Source: Salisapilia sapeloensis
Taxonomy: Eukaryota > Oomycota > Peronosporomycetes > Peronosporales > Salisapiliaceae
DNA: 64,000 nt
Assembly (NCBI GenBank): GCA_023334545.1
Contig: JAADVB010000041.1
Location: 1 to 64,000 of the forward strand
Direction: 5' to 3'
The translations under genes were made by a program, and so were the position numbers. Below the pieces are notes generated by a model. That model made no database searches and was not told the DNA's origin. It saw nothing but the letters and a program-made list of their open reading frames with translations. Shown piece after piece: positions 30,859 to 41,500 of this stretch (within the stretch, counting starts at the first letter, position 1; the number at the start of each line of letters is the position of its first letter).

Positions 30859-31788
30859 ATGGCGAACAGCCAAGGCATGCGGCGTATTGGTCTCGCTGCA
30901 GGAGGTGCAGTGGTCTACATCAGTGCCACGGCAGCTGCGTATCTGTACTTTTACGAGCCGAAAGAACCGTCGAACAAGTTCACGAACGATGATCGACTCC
31001 AGGTCTTTAATGCGAACGCCAAACGCTACAACCAAGGTCTACTATCAGCTTATGTCGTATTAAGCGGCTGCATCAGCCACTATTGGTGTTTTGATTCTTA
31101 CCATGCATTCTGCGTACCTGTGTATATAATAGATATCGGATGGGATGAGCACTTCACCGGCATCTCGTTAATGCGTCGAATGCTATTAAAGAAAGCAACC
31201 GGATCGACCTTAGAAGTAGCTGCTGGGACTGGAAGAAACGTGGACTATTATCCAGCTCAAGTCCAAAAGCTCATGCTTACGGACTTTAGTCCCGACATGC
31301 TTGAACAAGCACCTACGTCCACCTCCAACTCGGCCCTCGATCTACAAACCAAAGTACGTCCTTTTGTATAGGTTTCTTCTGCGTTACCCTTATTGATACG
31401 TTGATAGGTGATGAGTGCAGACAACCTAGAGTTCAACACCAACAGCTTTGATACAGTTGTGGATACATTCGGATTGTGCAGTGTGGATGATCCGGTCCAG
31501 GCGTTGCAAGAGCTGCAGCGAGTGGCAAAGCCAAATGCTAAGATTTTATTGCTAGAGCACGGTAGGAGTCACTACCACTGGCTGAGTAGTATATTGGATA
31601 AGTTTGCACCAGCGCATCTCCGTCGGTGGGGATGTGAGTGGAATCGAGATATGCTGCAAGTTGTGGACGATGCAGGGTTGCAAGTGGAGACGGTGCATCG
31701 CTTCCATTTCGGGACAACGTACTATATCGTTGCTAAACCATCAGAGAAGAAGCAATTGAGTGAACATGAAATGGAAACGGAGACGTGA
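30859..31788 (+). CDS. OMS1-like membrane-anchored methyltransferase
   Basis: Three exons, 30859-31036, 31133-31353 and 31408-31788, all in phase, giving 259 residues. An N-terminal hydrophobic span (about 9-32, IGLAAGGAVVYISATAAAYL) follows a short Arg-containing leader, as in the mitochondrial inner-membrane protein Oms1. The class I SAM-dependent methyltransferase core follows: motif I STLEVAAGTGRNVDYY, the acidic loop LTDFSPDML, the post-I segment FDTVVDTFGLCSVDDP, and KILLLEHGRSHY. Substrate is unknown; relatives include METTL7 proteins (thiol or lipid related) and yeast OMS1. Localisation to mitochondria is inferred from the N-terminus only. Confidence 0.8.
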
Positions 31789-32452
31789 TCAATATAAACA
31801 CAGGTTTTGCTGCTGATGAAGATACTATTGCTTGGTCCGATCCTGTTGCTGTGGATGAATGCCTTGATAGGATCTACGTCTCAATTTGCTTTAATTGTAA
31901 CGAATTGTTATGATGTTTACTATTGTATCCAGTAGCTTTAATGAACGAATCGTTTGGTGTAGATTTGCCTCTGTGGATGGAGCTGAGAAAGATGTGATTG
32001 ATACTGTAATCAGACGTCAAGTGGTTCACTAGTATCGAAATGCACCGTCTCAATCTCGTACAAATCATGCATCATCTTCACTTCATCCGGTACGCATAGG
32101 ACCAAAGCTACATGCCTAGTACTATCGTTTAATAGACAGATTACTTTTTTATGTGGCCACCTCCTTGTTCAATATCATTGAAATGATCAAACTTGTCCTA
32201 TCACACAAATATACATGAGGCATCGCCTCTTGGTTACCATAGGCAGTACATGGTGTCTATAAAATATTAAAAGCACGAGCAAATACTTTACTGCTTTACA
32301 ATCCAGTAGACGAATATTGAAGGGAAGGTATCATATGTGGCCTGGGTACCAATATTGAAGCTATACGCATATAAACTCGTAAGAGTGAACGTTACAAGAG
32401 TGAAGCGTCACCTTGAGTGCTTCCCATTCCAAGTCTCAAGTATAGCGACAAC
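31789..32452. other. Intergenic with a 39-codon signal-peptide-like frame
   Basis: A short plus-strand frame at 31816-31935 begins MKILLLGPILLLWMNALIGS, which resembles a secretory signal, then ends after 39 codons. A second frame (FNERIVWCRFASVDGAEKDV) follows at about 31,936-32,030 but the two do not join in phase with a standard intron. It may be chance or a remnant. Nothing else was recognised. Confidence 0.3.
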
Positions 32453-32813
32453 ATGTCGGAAGTAGAGGAGACAATGGAGCGTATCAAGGTTCATAAAGGT
32501 GTAGAAGGGTATGTTATTGCAGATCGACAAGGTACAGTCCTCCGACGCCACCCGCAGATGACGCAGCAAGAAGCTGAAAACTATGCTGCGTACATGATGG
32601 AGCTAAGTTCAAAAGCACGTGGTGTCGTGCGAGACCTCGACCCAAAGAACGACCTGGAGTTTATGCGCATTCGAATTAAAAAGAGCGAGCTCCTCATCGC
32701 CCACGGTATTTATCTTGCATCCATTCCACTAACATAACTAACCACTTGCTACCTACACAGGTAAAGACTATCTCGTCGTGGTCATACAAAAGTGGACTCC
32801 AGCCGCCACATAG
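32453..32813 (+). CDS. Dynein light chain roadblock/LC7
   Basis: Two exons, 32453-32705 and 32761-32813, give 101 residues, the normal size of a roadblock light chain. The fold is visible throughout: RIKVHKGVEGYVIADRQGTV, RDLDPKNDLEFMRIRIKKSE and the final strand KDYLVVVIQKWTPAAT, where the second exon supplies the last beta strand. Roadblock dimers bind dynein intermediate chains and serve both cytoplasmic and axonemal dynein. The start is the second ATG of the frame because the first (32417) would add an uncharacteristic leader. It ends 64 nt from the convergent MCM-binding protein gene. Confidence 0.92.
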
Positions 32814-32877
32814 GATGCAGCAGTCGACTACACTTGGTTCTAGAAGGAAACAAATTCTTCGGACGAATGTCTTATAT

Positions 32878-34656
32878 CTACTTGCTTCTTTCCTCTCTCT
32901 TCGCTTCCATCTCGAGCACCTGTTGCCAGGTATCACTCGACACTTGTCCTTCTCCTTTACTAACGGCCACAAGTCGAGCTAATCTCAGCCACCGGTGCAG
33001 ATCATCCGCCTATGCTCATACATTTAGTTTTGAACAAATACCAAGTACAAGTCGACATACCTGAACGTCTTGACTATTCTGTCGACAGCTCACAAAATGT
33101 TTCTCAGCCAACTCTGCCGTCTCGTTCCCGATCTCCACCTGCATCTCTCTCATGATGCTAATATACTTTCGCATACCATCCACCTCACTAGTATCAACGA
33201 CCTTTTCGGCATCCGGTACAATCGGCAGAGATAGCGTCACAGGCAACAGACTCTTGTGCTCTGAGAAGGTTACAATAGGGGTATCTTGTGGGAAGTCCAT
33301 AGGATAGTAGTTAAAGTCGTACTCGACCACTTGTTTCTCGGTCAGTTTCTTCAGTGCATCGACGTTCTTGACACCATTTGCATGCAACTGTCCTGTGCTT
33401 AAGTAATTCTCTTTTACGAGCAGCAAAGTGCCATGACTTAGCTGCAGTTCTCCTGGATTTAATCGGTCGTTCGAGTAGTCTTTCACAGGTCGGAAGGACG
33501 ATTTGTTAAGATTGGAGAGCGACAGTTCCATTGGACATAGCAGAGGGACAAGAGAAGAAAGGCACGTTTCCAACGACTTTTCGACCGTTGTGCTGCTGTC
33601 TTCACTTGCTTTAGAGGCTAGATTAATGGAGAGATTGCCTAATGGCATCATGTCCTCTGCACGAGCGTAGACTCTCGACAAGAGTGTCAAGAGGATGTAC
33701 TCGGCTGCTAGCGTATCTCCTTGGAGACTGGAAGCAATGTACTCGATTGCTTTCTCTCGCATGTGAGCGATATCTATAGATGCATCCTTTAATATCGACT
33801 GCAGCACATCCTTTTCGTGGTTTGAGATCGCGTGTAACTGGGATTTATCAGTCGAGACGCTGGTGAAGCTGTAATTCGTCAATGGAACGTAGTTGCAACA
33901 ATGAAAGATAGCTCCAGTCTGTTGCTTTTGCTGTTCCTGAGTTAAAATGTCAGCTATGGATGGATGCGCATCGTCCGTAGGGAGCGGTTGGTCGACGAAT
34001 AAGTCGAGAAAACCGACAAACTCGAACGCATCGTTCACTTTGAACGAAGACAAGGACGTGGTCTCCGTCTCATAAACGTAGACATTAAGTTCCTGCACAT
34101 TTAAAAAGCTTGGAGCTGCTTCGTCTGTACTGTTGGAGGGTTGTGGCTTGGATTTCTTCACATGCTGGTCACTTTCTGCCTCCGTAGGTGCTGTTATATC
34201 ATCTGTCTTTGTAGATTCAGACATGGATGTGTCTTCTACAATCGACTCTGCACCACGCTTCCGGTCATTCGGTGCATGCGGAGTATCTCCAGTGGTAAAT
34301 GCCTGCTCTTGCTCAGTAGATTCATTTGCAGTGTATAACTCGGCGGCCCAAGGCGTAACATGGGGCATCACAGTCATTTTTAATTGAATACGCTCTTGTA
34401 TACGATTGCCATTGTCCTTGGACAAGTCTAGCTTTTCCAAGTCGTTTTGTATTTCGCTTGCACTCTCGTCTTTGGTTGGAAAGACGACCAATTCGGCATC
34501 ATTCATGTCCCGTATGAGACCTCGGAAGCGAAGTAGCGCGCCTTCTGTATATCCACCTCTGTGAAATGTCTCTGGCGAGAAGATAGGTATATCATCCAGA
34601 CGACCCGGTGTTGCAGTCGAGTGGTACGTAGCGAAGAGCTGCTGGAGATCGAGCAT
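32878..34656 (-). CDS. MCMBP: MCM complex-binding protein
   Basis: Two exons, 33061-34656 and 32878-33009, give 575 residues. The start region (GRLDDIPIFSPETFHRGGYT, then LLRFRGLIRDMNDAEL) and the C-terminal ADDLHRWLRLARLVAVSKGE are characteristic of MCMBP, which binds MCM3-7 and helps unload or assemble the replicative helicase. The short 3' exon follows a 51-nt intron. The central region (about 130-190) carries an acidic, Ser/Thr-rich insert. The replicative polymerase alpha gene lies about 16 kb to the right, but there is no sign of co-regulation. Confidence 0.88.
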
Positions 34657-34991
34657 TTTGATTGCTTGGCGGCGGTTTTCGCGGGAAAAGTGAATTTTCC
34701 GGATACAGTCCGTATAAAGGTGTATTCAATTACGAAGGTTGCACATTGAACTTGCATGTTTGGATGACCTATTCCAGGCTCTTCCTATCGTCTTCTGCAG
34801 GTCTGTTAAATGGGTACTTCAATGCTGTCCAATTTAATCGTACTTTATACACTTGCAAAACAAATGTAAAAGTCTTTTTTACTCAGGACGATCCCGAAGA
34901 GAAGTGATTATCTGCTCCACTTTCCGATTTGCCGACCAGCTCCCACAGCGTCCATCTCCTCAAACGAACTTCTTCTCACTGCCATATCCCC
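34657..34991. other. Divergent promoter between MCMBP and the small basic protein
   Basis: 335 nt. No coding exon or distinctive element was identified. Confidence 0.4.
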
Positions 34992-35267
34992 ATGAAGCGC
35001 GCTTTTATTCACTCAACGGCCAAATCCTTGTCCAGATCACTTAAGCGTGCGGACAACAAGGTCGCATCCAAGTTCAACCTGGCCTCGATGAACGAAGGCA
35101 AAAGTGCGTTTAACGTTTCAAGTGAACAATTATTAAAGCCGATGAAGAAGCAATCTAAGAACGCCGTGAATGAGAATCCGTTTGCTCTAGAGAATTTACT
35201 TAAAGAGACGACGAAGGGGAAGAAGAGTAACGACCCATTTAACGTTCCCAGCTCCAAACTCATGTAG
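34992..35267 (+). CDS. Small basic protein with NPF and DPF motifs
   Basis: A 91-codon frame from the ATG at 34992; a non-ATG extension exists upstream. The N-terminus MKRAFIHSTAKSLSRSLKRA is amphipathic, rich in Arg, Lys and Ser, and free of acids, resembling a mitochondrial presequence or a membrane-binding helix. Towards the end there are two spaced short motifs, ENPFALENLL and NDPFNVPSSKLM, that echo each other and an earlier SAFNVSSEQLL, suggesting three related short repeats. NPF and DPF tripeptides bind EH and AP-2 ear domains in endocytosis, but that link is inference. No family was recognised. Confidence 0.55.
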   Translation: MKRAFIHSTAKSLSRSLKRADNKVASKFNLASMNEGKSAFNVSSEQLLKPMKKQSKNAVNENPFALENLLKETTKGKKSNDPFNVPSSKLM

Positions 35268-35713
35268 AGCGCAGCCTTATAAAGGTGCTTTTCCAATCGA
35301 ATTGAAGTTTTATCCCGACTTCTTCCGACTTTATTCTTTTCTATCCTCTTTCTTTGGAATTCGTCAATGGACTTCAGATACTATCTTCCCATCGAGATGC
35401 ACTTAAATTCTATCTTTTATCTTTCATTGATTATGTTTATGCTATTATATGCTTAGTCGTTATACACTTTCATGTCTGTCTGTGCCCATGCTTGCCTTCA
35501 CAGTGAAGAGGTCATGCAAAGAAAAGTTATACTTAGAATGGATTCTGAACTGACTCATATCTACCTCGCGTTCCTTACAGGTACTAGCACTACGTTCCTG
35601 TGTACCTAACTGGAAGCTGTTTTTAACCAGTACAAGATCGAGTTGCTCTTATCAACATACGTGGTTATACAAGAAAGCAAAGGAAAGATATCTTTCAATC
35701 CAATCTGATTGAT
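35268..35713. other. Intergenic between two convergent genes
   Basis: 446 nt of pyrimidine-rich, AT-rich sequence. Nothing was recognised. Confidence 0.4.
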
Positions 35714-36834
35714 TTACTGCAGCAGCTTTCGAAGGATGTTGACAGACTCGAGAAGAGTTCGAGGATACTTTGGTGTCTTTTGCTCAAAATCTCCTGCTTG
35801 GTCGATTCGATCCGCAATCTGTTCGAGTGTCAGTTCAGACTTTTCAAGTCGTAAACCGGGTGCCTGTTGCCAACGAACTTCACCAAACCATCCACCGCCC
35901 ACTTCATACACTTTTCCACTGCGACTACAGTCTTCATGGCAAAGATATGCAACGTATGGAGCTACATTTTCAGGCGTAAGCTTCTCTAGCAGCTTTTCTT
36001 CCAAAATGCCTTCTGTCATCTGTGACGCAGCAAGTGGGGCCACGGCGTTGACAGCGATACCGTCCTTGGCTCCCTCTTGGGCAAGCGTGAAAGTAAGGCC
36101 ACATAGTCCACTTTTCGCAGCGGAATAGTTTGCTTGTCCAAAGTTTCCATACAACCCGGAAGCGGATGTGATGTTCACAATTCGACCGTACTTTGCTTGC
36201 TTCATGTACGGCCAAGCAGCTTGAGTAATGCTACAGAAGCATGTGAGATGATGGTAAGAGTGGATATCGCGTCTACAATACGTTTTTGTGCCCGTAAGAT
36301 GGACGTCAAGTACATCTGTCCAATCCTGTTCGGACAGCTTTGGGAAGGATTTATCACGGATAATACCTGTAGCAGCCATCGTTATTAAGCATGAACATAT
36401 AGAGAAAATGCTAAAGAAAGAATATACCAGCGTTGTTAATGAGAATGTCCACTTGTCCCCCTATACTAGCAGTTAATAATGGAAGAGTAGTAGTGAGAGA
36501 CTTCTATGCTCTCACATTTGTCCATGGCTTGTTCGACGATATTGCTTCCCTTAAGAATATCGTCACCATTGGCAATTGCTACCCCATTGCTTTCGCGTAT
36601 AGACTGTGCCACTGTCTCTCCGGCCTTTTGGTTGACATCATTTACGATTACACGGGCTCCTTTAGAGCCCAAGTACTGCGCATACGCTCGACCAAGGCCT
36701 TGGCCAGCTCCTGTGACTATGGCGACTGTGTTCAAAGAGACAGGTGACACCGAGACAGTCGAAGGGAGATAAAATTAGTGCTTGAGTATACTCATTTCTT
36801 TTGTTATTGCAGTACCTCGGTTGCTAAAGTTCAT
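35714..36834 (-). CDS. Short-chain dehydrogenase like the MFE-2 dehydrogenase domain
   Basis: Five exons: 36816-36834, 36516-36725, 36428-36460, 36282-36366 and 35714-36230, all in phase, giving 287 residues. The tiny first exon (MNFSNR) and the 33-nt third exon (GQVDILINNA) were found by phase. Classical SDR motifs are present: VAIVTGAGQGLGRAYA (cofactor), NNAG, and catalytic Ser plus YSAAK in SASGLYGNFGQANYSAAKSG. That last segment is very close to the 3-hydroxyacyl-CoA dehydrogenase domain of peroxisomal multifunctional enzyme type 2 (HSD17B4). The protein stops after one SDR domain plus a short extension, so hydratase and SCP2 parts are absent, and the C-terminus (RKLLQ) is not a typical PTS1. 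Confidence 0.87.
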
Positions 36835-38514
36835 GTTCGAGCAAGACGCGAGCGGTCTTTAGATGCAATAAGTTAGTTTGGGTAGAAAGCATTGCCATAA
36901 CAACTTATGAGGTAGAGTGCGTGATAAATCTCAAGATGTGAGAATGATTTTCAGTTTGCAGCGAATATTGATATATACTTCAAATGAAAACCATGCTGTG
37001 GAATATACCTTTGTATACGCGTATGTGTTGATAAGCTTTGTGTACTTGTCACGCAAAGAGCTAGACTCGATTTGATTGAGCTCCCTTTTCATCAGATCCG
37101 GATAAATGTCCTGCAAAGATTACGTAAGCAACCATATCCCTACTGAGTAAAGCTTCAAGTGCATATGTTAGCAAGAGACAGATACGGACCTCTCTTCAAC
37201 ATCAATTTCTAGGTAGCTGACGACTATCGAGTGTTAAACTTAAGATCATACATCGTTGGAGTCCGACCTAACAGGAGTATCTCCTCTCACAGAAGCCGTT
37301 GAACCTTCGAAAGAATCAAGTACATGATGTATGGTGCATGAATATATGTTGTCATTCGAGCTTTTCCATCCGAGTGCACAAGTCGCATTCTATCAGAAAG
37401 GAGATCGATTGATGCACAGCGATTCAGCGCATTCTGCTTAATAGAAGTAGGAAAAAGAAATTTTCCATAGCTCCTCGATGCATACATGCAACTAAAGCTA
37501 TGAATTGTACAGACGACAGGTAAGTATCTTGCTACGAGCAAATGATCGTCGAGTGGATGGCTTTGTATCTTCATCACAAAAGAAATTTATAAATGATTTT
37601 ATTTAAAAAGATAAACTTTGAATGGCAGCGAAATTGTGCGAATGCTTCTTGAATATTGTGTAGATCATTTATCTCGTTTTCAGAGGTTCGATCTCGACTA
37701 TCCTAGCATGCTGGTTTTTACGATAAATGACCTTGATTCTCAATATGTCGACCATGATAAGCAAGATATATCAAGATGCTTGGTTTATTTTATCCCATCT
37801 ATCTAATTTGTTTATGCTTATATTGATGTTACTATTCATTTTCATCTTTCGCTGTCTATTGATACGCCGCCATGGAAATTCCGGTTCACTACAAAAATGT
37901 TAAACTATATATATGGGAAGTACTATTTTTATTCGAGTGAAAGACGGACTGCTGTATTGGACACCAATAGTTTCTAGCTATAGAGGTAGACGCTGCATCC
38001 GAGTACGCATTGGATCCTCTTTAAGCTTTTTAAGACCCCGACGACGCGTGGTCCATTTTTAATCTGATCGAGAGCGCATAGAATACCTCGCGATACGAGA
38101 AGCATGAGAGAGTCATATTTGGTATTCAAGCTGTAGTATTCAAATCCACACGAGTAGTAAAGTGGCGTTGTATCGTACACGCTGTGTGGGATGGAATAAT
38201 TTCCAAATTTTGCTCGAAGGACATACGTACGTGCCTGTGCTTCCGATTATCACAAATAACTACCTGGTCGTTCCAATGACAGAACCAACAGTCTAAATGA
38301 ATGCATCTGGAAAAAAATCGGTAGATGTAGACCGCAAAATATAATGGATAAAAGTTGCGTCTGTTCTTCTCTTGGTTAAATTTGACGCGGAAATTATCAA
38401 AATATCAGCCAGGTTATCATTCCAAGTTACCAGGTCTAAAATCCACTGTTGACTGCAGCCAAACCTTACGTCCATTAATTTTACTTTTCACTGCCGGTTA
38501 CACGACCATACTCT
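36835..38514. other. Gene-poor stretch, 1.7 kb, with coding-like scraps
   Basis: No intact gene was found. On the minus strand an exon-like block at about 37,010-37,115 reads DIYPDLMKRELNQIESSSLR with an AG upstream and a GT downstream. Another at about 37,975-38,230 reads SVYDTTPLYYSCGFEYYSLN, faintly like an ankyrin TPLxxxC unit. Neither connects to a recognisable product. The stretch borders the large pseudogene and may share its decay. Confidence 0.35.
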
Positions 38515-41500
38515 CTACTTTGCCGATTCCATCTTTGCCGACTTCGCCATCTCCAAATCTACTTTTTGGCATACAACACGCAATTCAGATCGCTGCCACT
38601 TGTGGCCGTTCCCTCGACTGCAGACAAACGCTTTCATTGTCTCCTCGCAAGCTTTAAGCTTGCTAAGTAAATCCCATAGATCTTTCTGCGCATTCGTTGA
38701 ATACCACTTCAAGCCTTTGTACAGCTCACAAGCAGTTGTAGACAGTGTTTCTTGTGGTTGTATCCCAATGTCAGCATCGCCAATACTCAGACGGATGGAC
38801 GACATGAACCTAACGCGACCTACGGCGTTCACAGCATACAATGCCAATCTAGCATTGAAAAATTGATTTTGAGACTTTGTGGGTGGACTCCAAATGTGGC
38901 CTAAGATCGCATGGGCTTCTTGGCCATCCAACAATGCCACCGTATTGTCTCGAAGGGTAATCATTGGGTCAGATATCCAAAGGTGCTTATCTAGCCCCTT
39001 GCATCGATAAGATTTGCGGTATGTGCTCTTCGTTTTAGTCATCATGTGTCGGAAGTTAAGCGTACAACAAAGTCTAGAAAGGTCCCACCGAATCCTGTTA
39101 CCCAATGTAGCTCCGATTCTCCGTGTGAAGAAATATCCGAGCTGCCTGGTGTCAATAAGATACTTGACATCATGTGCGGAGGTTGCTCTTAAAGCTGCTC
39201 AGTAGTCCCAAAGAGCATGTTCGCAGCAGTTCACGGATGACAGGGGTATCTCCGCTTCTTCTTTCTCCTCCCCTTCGACCTGAAACTCAGTCTCTTGATT
39301 GTTAGAGTGCGAACCTACGACCACTTCGCTATCAAATCCGTACGATCGACCTTTTTCAGCCATGTGTCGAATGATAGCAGGTAAGAGCGACCGATCTCTA
39401 GTTGAAACCTCGGGATACGCCTTACTGACGCTATTCGAAATAACATGAGCAACCTTTTTTTGTTTTGTTTGGATCGTCATATTGGCGTGCGAGACTCCAC
39501 TCATCCTCAATCAACTCTGCACTCTGAGACATACGTGCCCGATTAAAGTGAGCATCATTGCCAGCCCATCCCGTCAATCCATGCACCGCTTCCGATATAG
39601 CGCTAGTCATTACCCATCCCAGAATCTCAAATGTGGAAGATTGCTTTGTGCGAGTCTTGTGTCCGTGCTTTCAAATACTCTCAGTCACCTCTTCCAAAGC
39701 GGCAAAGTGCAGTTGCTGATGGCATCCAAGCTGGCGCAGGCGACCTGCTCCTTGCATAAGCTTATCTTTCGTGATTTCAGGCCCGAGTGTCTGCAATGCA
39801 GATGCCTTCATCTGAAGCTACATGTCGGCTGCGCGCAACCGAGTCTCATCGAAGATCACAAACGTGTCCCTCTCTTGAATCGCAGAGTTACTAAGCCGAG
39901 ACAAAAAGTTACGCTCCTTCTCCATCACAACCCGGCAATCGTATCCACATCGGGTGTCAAAGTACGTTACTCCCTTGAAGGAAAACTCATCTCGGTCGGT
40001 GAGGTAGGTAGCAACATCGTGAATAGACACACCAGCTAGCAACGCACTGGTATCAATGATATCATTTTGCGCTTTCTTCAATGCTAAAATGACAACTTCT
40101 TGCCATACGACACAGCTCGAGACGCCATTGCAAATGACTTCGAATCCTTGACTCACTTTCAAAATCAAGGTCAGCATCTTTGAATCCGTACCACACAACG
40201 ACGATTCACTTGGCTCGCATTGCCTGTCGGACAATGGGAGCAAGCGAAGGTTATCCTTCGTGCCAGAAAAGCCCACCACTTGTTCTCCGGCACTAAGATT
40301 CCATGCTGTGCGCGAGAGTCTTTGCTAATACTGAGCTATATCAGTTAGGAAAGCGTGGTAGTCAAGGAAGGCGTTAATTAGAGGCGTCGAATATCGAGAA
40401 ATCTCAATGATCCGTTTTCGCTGGCTTCGACCATTCAGACTGATATAGTCAAAACTTTGCACCTTGGCAAATGTTTCCTGCTTGAGCCCATCTTTGACGG
40501 AATTAAAACATTTGACGTAGTGGTACTTTTGACTGGCCATGCCCAGTCGAATCATGGTCTTGAAGATGCTGATAGCCTCCCTATTTTCTAGTTCATACTG
40601 TTAGTAAGACAACTGCGTCAAGAAGATGCTGACACCCCGTTGACTGAATTCCGATCGGTCACTTGTCAAGCCGGCGACTCGAAATCGAACTGCCAGTCGC
40701 TTCTTGTGGGAGTCTCGTAGTGGCAGTCCATATTCCACACGATGGCGCTTCAGCAGACAGTAATGCAATATCCCGTGCGCTACAAGTCCACAAAGACTTC
40801 GCAACGAGGCCGTAAAATTTGTCAGTTTCTATGCGAGAGCTTCGCCCAGCGCTTCTTGTAAACTTCGAGAAGCATCCATGATGGCGCTTACCAACTTGTC
40901 CTTCGTCTTGGGATTCCCTTTGCCAAATTTTTCGAGCCATAAAAGGTCAGAAGGAGCATGATGGATTATAACCTCTGCTAGCGCACACTTAAAACGCTTG
41001 CTCCAATTATTATCGGACTTCGTCTAGGGTTTATTCGAAGTTCGTTGTATGCTCCGAGTCGATCCCAGTACTCACTCACGATACTGCTTGCGTTGTCTTG
41101 TGCAAGTAGCTGCGATGTTTGAACGCTTCCATTGCTCACGACCACTTAAAGAAGTGCTTGGGCTGCCGTCCATCGATCTGCACTGTTCACAAGCGGAATT
41201 AGGTGGCCCATGGCGTATACTAAGTGGTACTTGTAATGCAGGAGTGCATCCGATTGATCCAGAATGTCAATATACTATTCTGGACGGAGCAATTCGTAGA
41301 TGAGAGTTACAATCGCTTTCATCTCCCTATCATTAGCGTTAGCATACTCTAGCCGCTTTAGCTTCAACGATAGTCGACGCTCTGGAGCAACCATCATGAA
41401 CCCTCCACCCCGCTTGGTTTCTTTGATCCTTTCTCGCATTGATTCCAGAATACACAATGAAATATCCAAACCACGATTTAAGGGCTGCTCGAAAATGCCA

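Noticed and set aside
36466-36750. Start of the SDR gene at 36750
   Set aside because: That codon is GTG. The phase-consistent start is the ATG at 36834 in a 19-nt first exon that restores the usual NRVAIVTGAGQG beginning.
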